From Candidatus Pacearchaeota archaeon (GTDB lineage: Archaea > Nanobdellota > Nanobdellia > Pacearchaeales > GW2011-AR1), in contig NZDU01000029.1 of the NCBI GenBank assembly GCA_002688875.1, positions 1 to 9,141 of the forward strand: a stretch of 9,141 nucleotides of DNA, read 5' to 3'. The translations under genes and the position numbers were made by a program. Under the pieces are notes generated by a model, which saw nothing but the letters and a program-made list of their open reading frames with translations, ran no database searches and had not been told where the DNA came from. Positions 1-6,421 of the stretch are shown here, one piece after another (positions within the stretch are counted from its first letter, which is position 1; every line of letters begins with the position of its first letter).

Positions 1-890
1 CCTTCTAATAAAGGTGTATCAGGTTCCCATCCAGTTAATGTTTTTATTAAAGTGTTATCACTTGAACGTTTCCAACATCCTGTTGGTTCTGTAGGCTGAT
101 ATACTTTTTCTAAATTTTTGCCACTAATTTTTAATAGCATATCTGCAACTTCAGTCATAGTTACTGCTTCACTTGATCCAATATTAACAGGTTCATTAAT
201 ATTCTTTTCAATTAATAAATCTAAACCTTTCATTAAATCATCAATATAACAAAAAGATCTTACTTGTGAACCATCACCCCATATTTTTAATTCTTTGTCA
301 TTCTCAAGTATTTTTTTGCACATGGCACCAATAACTTTAGAGTTATAATCTAAAGATAAACCAGGTCCATATATAGCATGAAAGACTGGTGTTGAGTATG
401 GCATACCTGTTTCTTTGCCGTAGTTTTGCACCATTAATAATCCATACAACTTATCCCATCCATATCCTTTATCACAGTTAGCAGGAAAGATCATTTTTTC
501 GTTCAATGGTGTTAAAGGTTTATCATATGTTTGGAAATCTACATTATAAATTAAAGCAGAACTTGGGTATATGAAATAGGATTTATTTTTTACAGCAAAG
601 TCTAAAGCATTTATTGTTTGAAGTGCGTTACTTCTCATAGTACTCATTTGTGTTGTACCTTGTGTTTTTGAATTAGCCACGTCTGCACCAAAATGATATA
701 TTCTATCAAAATCGTTTTCAATTGTTAATGGATCTTCCATATCATGGGGTATTAGTTTACATAATATTTCCCTACCACCTACTAATGATTTTCCTCGGTC
801 TATGCCCCATACATCATGTCCTTGTTTTAATAAATGCTTTACAAGATTACTTCCTATAAAACCTTGACAACCTGTTATTAATATTTTCAT
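1..890 (-). CDS. Extended-SDR nucleotide-sugar epimerase/reductase, GDP-mannose 3,5-epimerase / GDP-fucose synthase-like (3' end off window)
   Basis: This is a partial gene. It starts at the ATG at 890, five bases after a strong AAGGAG site, and 296 codons are visible before the left edge. It is an NAD(P)-binding extended short-chain dehydrogenase acting on nucleotide sugars. Visible features are the Rossmann glycine motif GCQGFIG (residues 7-13), the Tyr143-Gly-Trp-Asp-Lys147 catalytic pair, IWGDGSQVRSFCYIDD (203-218), VNIGSSE (235-241) and SSDNTLIKTLTGWEP (276-290). The last three closely resemble GDP-mannose 3,5-epimerase, and NSKVIGA (183-189) also resembles GDP-fucose synthase. Lys185 aligns with the epimerase's catalytic Lys217 (His179 in E. 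coli Fcl). The catalytic Cys of both enzymes (SSACIY or SSCIY) is Leu113 here, in SSALIY. The fold is certain, but the exact substrate and reaction are not. It lies downstream of the DegT-type gene, which suggests a shared deoxysugar pathway. Confidence 0.9.
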   Translation of the reverse strand, partial: MKILITGCQGFIGSNLVKHLLKQGHDVWGIDRGKSLVGGREILCKLIPHDMEDPLTIENDFDRIYHFGADVANSKTQGTTQMSTMRSNALQTINALDFAVKNKSYFIYPSSALIYNVDFQTYDKPLTPLNEKMIFPANCDKGYGWDKLYGLLMVQNYGKETGMPYSTPVFHAIYGPGLSLDYNSKVIGAMCKKILENDKELKIWGDGSQVRSFCYIDDLMKGLDLLIEKNINEPVNIGSSEAVTMTEVADMLLKISGKNLEKVYQPTEPTGCWKRSSDNTLIKTLTGWEPDTPLLE

Positions 891-892
891 AA

Positions 893-961
893 TTACTCCT
901 TTAATCCTTCCCAATATGGATGTTTATGCTTTACAGTAAGATCTCGCTTATGTGATGTCAT
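893..961 (-). other. Tiny frame of 22 codons, possible 3' remnant of a lost gene
   Basis: An open frame runs from the ATG at 961 to the TAA at 895-893. It ends HKHPYWEGLKE, which reads like the C-terminus of a real protein rather than random coding. It has no Shine-Dalgarno site of its own. It overlaps, in another frame, the 13-codon frame that starts at 989. I do not recognise it. It may be a leftover C-terminal piece of a deleted gene, a short peptide gene, or chance. Confidence 0.3.
896..901 (-). promoter_or_regulatory. Ribosome binding site of the SDR gene
   Basis: The minus strand reads AAGGAG here, five bases before the ATG at 890. It is one of the two best Shine-Dalgarno sites in the window, and it fixes the SDR start. 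It overlaps the last codons of a 22-codon frame, so that frame may be chance. Confidence 0.8.
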
Positions 962-989
962 CTGTGTTTACTACTGCTACTTTTCTCAT
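948..989 (-). other. Tiny frame of 13 codons coupled to the DegT-type gene by ATGA, possible 5' remnant
   Basis: The ATG at 989 overlaps the TGA stop of the DegT-type gene in the ATGA arrangement used at other junctions here. The frame encodes MRKVAVVNTDDIT and then stops at 950-948. The N-terminus is hydrophobic and beta-strand-like (KVAVV), as at the start of many sugar enzymes and glycosyltransferases. With the 893-961 frame it fills the whole gap before the SDR gene. The two may be the start and end of one gene that lost its middle. This is inference; a free 13-residue product seems unlikely. Confidence 0.3.
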
Positions 990-2161
990 ATTAATTTTCT
1001 CATCTCCGTAAACATTCTAAATATACCTTCTTTGCAATCTAAATTTCCATGATTGCCAACCATAAATCCATTTTCATGAAGATCATTAGCACCATCATAA
1101 TTTCTATTTGCATTAGGTACACACATACTACCTAAACGATTCATAACAGGTTGACGCATCATGTTTTGTGTACCTATAGGTCTTGATTGTATACCAGCAC
1201 TAGTTAAATGATTAATAACCATTTCACGTTGACCTTTTAGTACTCCTTGTAATACAAGTCCAAAAGTAAACCAACTTGACCGTTCATGTTCTGTTTGCAT
1301 ACGTGCCCATGGTTGATTACCAAATAGTTCTTCAAAATATTTTTTGTTTTGTTCTCTTGTCCAGAGAAGTTTAGGAAACTTTTTAAGTTGTTCAGAACCT
1401 ACAGCACCACTCATCTCTAATGGTCTTACACAATAACCAGGTGTAACAAATGTGAAACTATCATAGAATGGATCGCCTGTACGTTTATATAATTCTGTAC
1501 CTTCTACTGGTAAGTCTCTACACCATCCATGTGCTCGTAATGATCTCATATAATGTGCATCTTCTTCGTTTGGTGTTAAAATCATGCCACCTTCCATTGT
1601 TTGTATATGGTGTGAGAAGAAAAACGAAAATGTTCCTGCTAAACCTAACGTACCACAGTAACGATTATTCCATTTTGCACCCATTGATTCACAGTTATCT
1701 TCTAACAATATTAGTTCGTATTTTGCACAAATTTCTTTTATTGCTGTAAAATTACATGGATTACCTAGCATATTCACTGCCAATATTGCTTTAGTATTTG
1801 GTGTAATTGCTTCTTCTATTTTTGCAGGATCAATATTAAACGTATTTGGGTCTATATCTACAAAATTTAGTTTCATACCATTTTGTACAATTGGAAAATA
1901 CGAAGTACTCCAACCTAATGCTGGTACTATTATATCTTTACCACTCCATGCATGACGCCAATTTAATAATGACATCATTATTAAGTTTGCTGATGACCCA
2001 GAGTTAGTCATTACAGCATATGGTGACTCAAAGTATTCTGCAAATTCTTTTTCAAATTGCTTAACTTTTGCACCCATAGTGTACATATCAGAGTCAATAA
2101 CACCCTGTATTGCATCTAGTTCTTCTTTCCCCCATGTCGAGGATGCTAATGGATAAGTCAT
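986..2161 (-). CDS. DegT/DnrJ/EryC1/StrS-family sugar 3-dehydrase-like enzyme (ColD/RfbH type, His replaces the PLP Lys)
   Basis: A 391-residue fold-type I PLP enzyme of the sugar aminotransferase family, close to the usual length of GDP-4-keto-6-deoxymannose 3-dehydratase (ColD). Visible parts are the cofactor phosphate loop NSGSSANL (53-60), the pyridine-binding Asp155 in LEDNCES, and RAHGWCRD (209-216). The segment FFSHHIQTMEGG (181-192) is where aminotransferases carry the Schiff-base lysine; His184 takes its place. In characterised ColD and the RfbH/E1 enzymes the same Lys-to-His change converts transamination into C-3 deoxygenation of a 4-keto-6-deoxy sugar. That points to a 3-deoxy or 3,6-dideoxy sugar. 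The substrate (GDP- or CDP-linked) cannot be read from the sequence. The start at 2161 is set by AAGGAG five bases upstream and overlaps the stop of the preceding transferase as ATGA. No 4,6-dehydratase is visible here. Confidence 0.92.
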   Translation of the reverse strand: MTYPLASSTWGKEELDAIQGVIDSDMYTMGAKVKQFEKEFAEYFESPYAVMTNSGSSANLIMMSLLNWRHAWSGKDIIVPALGWSTSYFPIVQNGMKLNFVDIDPNTFNIDPAKIEEAITPNTKAILAVNMLGNPCNFTAIKEICAKYELILLEDNCESMGAKWNNRYCGTLGLAGTFSFFFSHHIQTMEGGMILTPNEEDAHYMRSLRAHGWCRDLPVEGTELYKRTGDPFYDSFTFVTPGYCVRPLEMSGAVGSEQLKKFPKLLWTREQNKKYFEELFGNQPWARMQTEHERSSWFTFGLVLQGVLKGQREMVINHLTSAGIQSRPIGTQNMMRQPVMNRLGSMCVPNANRNYDGANDLHENGFMVGNHGNLDCKEGIFRMFTEMRKLI

Positions 2162-2955
2162 TTTTGCTCCTTTCTTATCTTAACTGATGGAAAAACACTT
2201 GGATCATCCGCAGTTTTACCTTGTAATTTCTTTTGTCCTTTTAAATGATTCATAAATTTTTTTAATGGCGAATATGGTACTGGATCTTTATCATTTAATC
2301 CAAGATTTCTATGGTATTGCATTAAATCCATTTGTTTGCAAGACATAAAAGAATCTCTACCACGTGCCATAGTGTATTGATCGGCTTGTTGATCTGGCCA
2401 TCCCCATAGTTCATCTTTAAGATATATTTCTTCCATTCTATTTGCCCAATCTTTTGCTTTTGGATGCTTTGGATTATGCATATAAAATCCAGTTTCATCT
2501 CTAAATCTTGGTCTATCAAAGAATGTACATAATGAATCTGCTGGGCAAATTTCTCTTAGGTAATCTAAATTAGGTGGAGCATGGTATAATGTATCAGCAT
2601 CTGAATACAGTATTACATCTGCTGTTGAATTTTTTATTCTATGTGTTTGTGCAAACACTTTATGTGAAAATTTAACTCCATTATTTTTCCAAGTATATGA
2701 GTTCGTACTTTTTTGCCATCCATGATAAACTGGATCTTGGTGTGCATCAATCCATTCTTTTAGTTGTGGTTGTACTTTGTATAACTCATAGTACATAATG
2801 TTATCTTGAATTATTTCTGGTTCTTGTTCTTGCCAATATACGTGAAGTTTACAGTCTTTAGGCCACCACTTAACAAAACTTTCAATCATAAGTTTGCCAA
2901 CTAAATCATAATAACCTTTATTATAGGTTGTTGCTATTTCTACTACTCTATCCAT
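2158..2955 (-). CDS. GT-A-like glycosyltransferase with DxD motif, paralog A1
   Basis: A 265-residue cytoplasmic protein with no signal peptide or membrane segment. It has Asp119-Ala-Asp121 within VILYSDADT, the metal and nucleotide-sugar site typical of GT-A transferases, and a C-terminal NHLKGQKK (236-243). The latter recalls the His-x-x-Gly-x-x-Lys element that closes the metal site in GT8-type enzymes. It is highly similar along its length to the next gene upstream (ATTYNK, YWEEQEPEI-like, KVFAQTHR, HPKAK-WANR, KDELWG). An in-frame ATG exists at 3048, but homology begins at 2955, so I place the start there. That start lies inside the upstream gene's last codons (8-base overlap), implying translational coupling; no strong Shine-Dalgarno site is visible. 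The C-terminus after about residue 248 differs from A2 and lacks its terminal HDYWK. Donor and acceptor sugars are unknown. Confidence 0.88.
   Translation of the reverse strand: MDRVVEIATTYNKGYYDLVGKLMIESFVKWWPKDCKLHVYWQEQEPEIIQDNIMYYELYKVQPQLKEWIDAHQDPVYHGWQKSTNSYTWKNNGVKFSHKVFAQTHRIKNSTADVILYSDADTLYHAPPNLDYLREICPADSLCTFFDRPRFRDETGFYMHNPKHPKAKDWANRMEEIYLKDELWGWPDQQADQYTMARGRDSFMSCKQMDLMQYHRNLGLNDKDPVPYSPLKKFMNHLKGQKKLQGKTADDPSVFPSVKIRKEQK
2167..2172 (-). promoter_or_regulatory. Ribosome binding site of the DegT-type gene
   Basis: The minus strand reads AAGGAG, followed by five bases and the ATG at 2161. The site lies inside the last codons of the upstream transferase gene. It supports independent or coupled initiation at the ATGA overlap. 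Confidence 0.8.
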
Positions 2956-3763
2956 TTTGTCTAGTTTTCCAGTAATCATGTTTAAGATTATCAAGTCCTT
3001 TTCCTTTAAAGTCAGTCGTTTTTGAATGACCTTGTTCTTTTCTTGCAAATCCTTTAAGATGATCTAAAAACGTTCCAAGTTTTGTATTAACAAAAGGATG
3101 TGATTTACCAAATCCTCCGTGGTATGCGTTTAAATCAAATTGCTTACAATCTAAAAATGATTGTCGTCCCCAATACATTGTATAACAATCCACTTGTTGA
3201 GCAAGTCCCCAAAGTTCATCTTTAATATAAATTTCTTCTAGCCTATTTGCCCATGCTTTTGCTTTAGGATGTGCTGAATTATGAAAGTAATATCCAGTTT
3301 CATCATAATGTTTTTCACGTCCTAAGAAAGAACATAAATTATCTTCAGGTAAAATTTCGTCAATGTAATTCATATCTGGTGTGTCAAATGTAAATGTATC
3401 TGCATCTAAATATAAAATTCTATCTGATGTTGTGTTTTTTAGTCTATGTGTTTGTGCAAATACTTTGTAAGAAAATTTTACACCATCATTTTTCCAAACC
3501 CATTTTTGTCTATCTTCACGCCAACCATTTTTCTTTGGATCATCTTTGTTTCGTTTTACAAATTTTACCAACTCTGGTTGTGATTCTAACAAGTTAACGT
3601 ATTTTACATTGTCTGCAAATATTTCTGGTTCTTGTTCTTCCCAATATGCGTACAATGTAACATCTTTAGGCCAGAACTTTATAAAAGTTTCTATCATTTT
3701 CTTACCACAGATGTCGTAATATTTCTTATTATATGTTGTTGCTATTTCTAATGTTCTAGTCAT
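2948..3763 (-). CDS. GT-A-like glycosyltransferase with DxD motif, paralog A2
   Basis: A 271-residue protein and tandem copy of A1. It begins TRTLEIATTYNKKYYD and carries Asp120-Ala-Asp122 in RILYLDADT, the GT-A metal-binding signature. It continues with ETGYYFHN (155-162), HPKAKAWANRLEEIY (165-179), and DHLKGFARK (234-242), whose histidine is a candidate third metal ligand as in GT8-like folds. It probably transfers a sugar from a nucleotide donor at the cytoplasmic face; substrates cannot be inferred. The gene starts 8 bases after the amidotransferase stop, with no clear Shine-Dalgarno site. Its stop overlaps A1's start by 8 bases. It retains the KHDYWK C-terminal element also found in A3 (EHYWQ), so A2 looks closer to the ancestral form than A1. 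Confidence 0.9.
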   Translation of the reverse strand: MTRTLEIATTYNKKYYDICGKKMIETFIKFWPKDVTLYAYWEEQEPEIFADNVKYVNLLESQPELVKFVKRNKDDPKKNGWREDRQKWVWKNDGVKFSYKVFAQTHRLKNTTSDRILYLDADTFTFDTPDMNYIDEILPEDNLCSFLGREKHYDETGYYFHNSAHPKAKAWANRLEEIYIKDELWGLAQQVDCYTMYWGRQSFLDCKQFDLNAYHGGFGKSHPFVNTKLGTFLDHLKGFARKEQGHSKTTDFKGKGLDNLKHDYWKTRQNG

Positions 3764-3771
3764 TTTACTAC

Positions 3772-5385
3772 TTATTTTTCCCTTATTTTCATATTATATT
3801 TTGTCGCCCATGTGTTTATAAAATCAAAATCTTTTTCATCTGGATATGCCCAACCTAGTTTTTTCATGTTTATTATTTCGTCTGATAATATATCTTTGTA
3901 TGATATTCTTGCAATCATTTTGGTTATATTATTTTTTTCGCTATTAGAAGAGAAAGGAAATCCAATTTTATATTTGCTGTTTATTGACATACAGTATGTC
4001 ATAAATCGTTTAGTGGCCATAGGAAATCTTGATTCTATTCCGTGTGCCATAGCGAATTTATCAGTTCTAGGAAAAAACATTTCAGAGGCCTGGCCGTATG
4101 TATCAATCATCATATGTGATGATACAATGTCATCTGGATTAAAAATTGTTTCCGGAAATGTATTCCCAATTAGTTCGTCTAGTAAGTCATTTTTATTATA
4201 TTTTGAATCAACTGTAAATAAATTAACAAAACTATGTCTATAATTTAACCAATAGTCTATTAATTGTCGTTGTGTAGTTCTTTTTTTTAATTTGTTTCTA
4301 GTATCAAAATATTCAATATAACCACATAACATTTCATCGCCCATATCACCAGCCAGTGATATAACAATTCCGTTATCAGATAATGTTTTATATGTGTGAT
4401 ATACCATAGGTAAAGACATAGTGTACTCTGGTTGTTCTATACTATAGATTGCATCACCCCAATAATCATTAAATGTTTTTGACTCAATACTAATTTCTCG
4501 ATGATTAAAATTATATTTTGTTGCAAATTTCGATGCCATTTTTGCATCAGGACCTGATGTTGTAAATGTTGAAATTGAAGATTTAATTTTACTTAATTCG
4601 TGTGCAATTATACTTGAATCAAGTCCTCCACTTAATAATATTCCTATAGTTCTTTGTCCTATAGAACACATTTTAACAGCAATATTCATCTCATTACAAA
4701 ATTCTTCTTTGTTAAATTTTTTTGTTGAAGATGGTTGTATAATATTTCTTTGTATAGAAAATGATTTGGTTGTAAGATTATATTCTAAAGTTTCACCACT
4801 TAATAGTTTTTTTATACCTTTAAAAAGAGTATTTTTAGTTAAATTAATTCCAGTATATGATAAGCAAAATAATGCCATATCATCAACTTCTTTTGTTTCA
4901 TTTACTTTTTCTAACATACCTTTTATTTCAGAACCAAAAACTAATCCTTCATTTATTTCTGCATAGTATAATGGTTTAATTCCTGCATGATCTCTACTAA
5001 TGGTTAATTTATTTTTATCTTTTTCATAGTATGCTAGTCCGTGCATCGAATCAATATGTTCAAGAAATGCTATTCCATAAGTGTCAAGTCCCCATGCTAA
5101 CAGTTCAGTATCGCACGTTGTAGTTGGAATAAAATTTTTATACTTTTCTAACAGTTCATAATAGTTGAATATTTCTCCATTGTAGATTAACACATTACCA
5201 CGTGGTGTTATCCAAGGTTGTTTTGAATGTGTAGGACTATCTGTAATTGCTAATAAATTATGTCCAAGTGTAATATTATTGTTACTCCATACACCTTCAC
5301 CATCTGGACCTCTATGTTTACAAATTTTAATAAACTGATGTATAAAATTTTCGTCTTTAGTTGTTATGCCGTATATGCCACACAT
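3772..5385 (-). CDS. asnB: Asparagine synthetase-like glutamine amidotransferase (AsnB family)
   Basis: A 537-residue two-domain enzyme. The N-terminal class II glutaminase starts MCGIYG, so Cys2 becomes the N-terminal nucleophile and fixes the start at 5385, one base after the upstream stop. It continues with HRGPDGEG (24-31), YNGEIFN (68-74) and CDTE (91-94). The C-terminal synthetase has the ATP pyrophosphatase loop SGGLDSS (252-258), AGDMGDEMLCGY (345-356) and RTDKFAMAHGIESRFP (440-455). Known members amidate aspartate using glutamine and ATP. Members inside polysaccharide clusters amidate sugar acids, which fits this setting better. One oddity is GHNLLAI at 41-47: the arginine that normally binds the glutamine carboxylate (HERLSI in E. 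coli AsnB) is Leu44. The gene could therefore use ammonia or a modified donor. Its DNA is visibly more AT-rich than its upstream neighbour. Confidence 0.93.
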   Translation of the reverse strand: MCGIYGITTKDENFIHQFIKICKHRGPDGEGVWSNNNITLGHNLLAITDSPTHSKQPWITPRGNVLIYNGEIFNYYELLEKYKNFIPTTTCDTELLAWGLDTYGIAFLEHIDSMHGLAYYEKDKNKLTISRDHAGIKPLYYAEINEGLVFGSEIKGMLEKVNETKEVDDMALFCLSYTGINLTKNTLFKGIKKLLSGETLEYNLTTKSFSIQRNIIQPSSTKKFNKEEFCNEMNIAVKMCSIGQRTIGILLSGGLDSSIIAHELSKIKSSISTFTTSGPDAKMASKFATKYNFNHREISIESKTFNDYWGDAIYSIEQPEYTMSLPMVYHTYKTLSDNGIVISLAGDMGDEMLCGYIEYFDTRNKLKKRTTQRQLIDYWLNYRHSFVNLFTVDSKYNKNDLLDELIGNTFPETIFNPDDIVSSHMMIDTYGQASEMFFPRTDKFAMAHGIESRFPMATKRFMTYCMSINSKYKIGFPFSSNSEKNNITKMIARISYKDILSDEIINMKKLGWAYPDEKDFDFINTWATKYNMKIREK

Positions 5386-5386
5386 A

Positions 5387-6400
5387 TTAGTACTTGTGAT
5401 TTTTGATTAGTTCTTCAACTTTTGGTTTGAGATGTTGCCAAGCTAATCCTTGTTCAATTTCTTGTTGACTCCACATTGCATATCCTAAATTGTTTAGCCA
5501 TTGAGTACGATCTGGTTTTTGTGGACTGTTTATTGTTTCAAAATTATGATTAGCAACCTCCCAACTTAATGCTTTATCATCAGTATTGAATACTGGTATT
5601 CCATATACAGCGGCATCAACACCAGCAGTTGAGTTATGAGTAACCATTGCCCATGCGTTGTCTAAATCTTGTTGAAAACTCATTTTATAATTGTCTTTTT
5701 GTTCTGATGTACCTTTAACTTCATGGCCATCCATTTTTGGTCGTACCCAAATATTTTGTAAACGTTGTTGTAATTGAGGTACAATGTTCATGTGATTTGG
5801 ATGTGGACGTATTCTTATTTCTCTGTCTGTATGTTTTCTGATTTCTGTTATTATCCTACTTGCCCATTCAACAGGATCCATGCCGTCCATGGACCAATTG
5901 TCTTTTGGTTGTGTGCAAATTAAAATATGTTTGCCATCTGTACGCCATGGTTTTACGTTGATGTTAAAAACTTTTTGTATTTTTTCAAATCTGTCTGCAG
6001 GACAATTTTCATTATTGAAATCTCCATTACGCATTGGAGAATTTATGCCACATCTAAAGTGAGCATTGTCTCTGTGTCCAATATTTCCAAACGCATTAAA
6101 CACACCACCATCAAAATTAATTGTAACTCCGCCCATGCGTTCTTGAAACTTTCTTACTAGTCTACGTCTACCTTTGGTATGACCAGTTTGTGTATCGCCA
6201 CCATATCCAAATATCACACTTACTGGTGTTGATGCATCCATTTCGCCGTTAACAATTTTAGGATTAACTGCTTGAGTAATCATTGTAGCAGTATCGCCTT
6301 GTAATTCAATACCTTGTTTCCAACTGTGTAATAGGTCGTAGGATATACCACTCTTACGATCTTTGACTGTGCGTTGAAATATTTCTACATGAACATTCAT
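5387..6400 (-). CDS. GT-B-like polysaccharide biosynthesis glycosyltransferase relative, paralog B1
   Basis: A 337-residue soluble protein and first gene of the leftward operon. The C-terminal half looks like a GT-B nucleotide-binding domain of capsule or teichoic-acid type transferases: KHILICTQP (157-165), IRIRPHPN (195-202), then AMVTHNSTAGVDAAVYGIPVF (251-271), where the NST turn would hold the donor phosphates. The N-terminal half (FGYGGDTQTGHTKGRRR, 64-80; HFRCGINSP, 114-122) is specific to this family. It shares an order of motifs with the two plus-strand B genes: Gly-rich start, a hydrophobic-Asp segment, an aromatic-Arg motif, DRF or DRLEK, a GkhIL strand, and a final gyamW/ayCQf segment. 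It is the least degenerate of the three. The start at 6400 has no Shine-Dalgarno site and lies 21 bases from the divergent gene. Function is inferred from fold-type motifs only. Confidence 0.85.
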   Translation of the reverse strand: MNVHVEIFQRTVKDRKSGISYDLLHSWKQGIELQGDTATMITQAVNPKIVNGEMDASTPVSVIFGYGGDTQTGHTKGRRRLVRKFQERMGGVTINFDGGVFNAFGNIGHRDNAHFRCGINSPMRNGDFNNENCPADRFEKIQKVFNINVKPWRTDGKHILICTQPKDNWSMDGMDPVEWASRIITEIRKHTDREIRIRPHPNHMNIVPQLQQRLQNIWVRPKMDGHEVKGTSEQKDNYKMSFQQDLDNAWAMVTHNSTAGVDAAVYGIPVFNTDDKALSWEVANHNFETINSPQKPDRTQWLNNLGYAMWSQQEIEQGLAWQHLKPKVEELIKNHKY

Positions 6401-6421
6401 AATATGCTACTATATATTATT
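6401..6421. promoter_or_regulatory. 21-base divergent intergenic region, probable promoter zone
   Basis: Only 21 A/T-dominated bases separate the start codons of B1 (leftward) and B2 (rightward). The minus strand contains TATAGT about 8 bases before the B1 ATG, a plausible -10 element that would give a leaderless or nearly leaderless transcript. The plus strand has TATGCT at 6403-6408, 13 bases before the B2 ATG. Neither start has a Shine-Dalgarno site, and any -35 elements would lie inside the opposite coding region. The location supports a promoter; the exact boxes are inference. Confidence 0.4.

Larger units (their letters stand above)
2158..3763 (-). repeat. Tandem gene duplication (A1/A2)
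   Basis: Two adjacent reading frames of about 0.8 kb align over nearly their full length in protein and still share exact DNA words. An 18-base identity lies at 2638-2655 and 3443-3460, within the FAQTHR codons. A 16-base identity lies at 2927-2942 and 3735-3750, in the EIATT codons. This points to head-to-tail duplication followed by divergence, strongest at the C-terminus. Confidence 0.8.

Noticed and set aside
1468..1749. Plus-strand open frame antisense to the DegT-type gene
   Set aside because: It is a shadow of a strongly conserved coding region, leucine- and tyrosine-rich with no recognisable motif.
2956..3048. Upstream in-frame ATG adding 31 residues to transferase A1
   Set aside because: The added stretch lies wholly within the A2 gene, has no counterpart in A2 or A3, and homology begins at the ATG at 2955.
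3812..4243. 143-codon open frame on the plus strand
   Set aside because: It is antisense to the conserved synthetase domain of the amidotransferase, which has clear motifs; its translation shows only biased hydrophobic composition.
6374..6421. Upstream in-frame ATG adding 16 residues to B2
   Set aside because: It would overlap the start of the divergent B1 gene; the added residues show no family similarity, while the ATG at 6422 gives a compact start.
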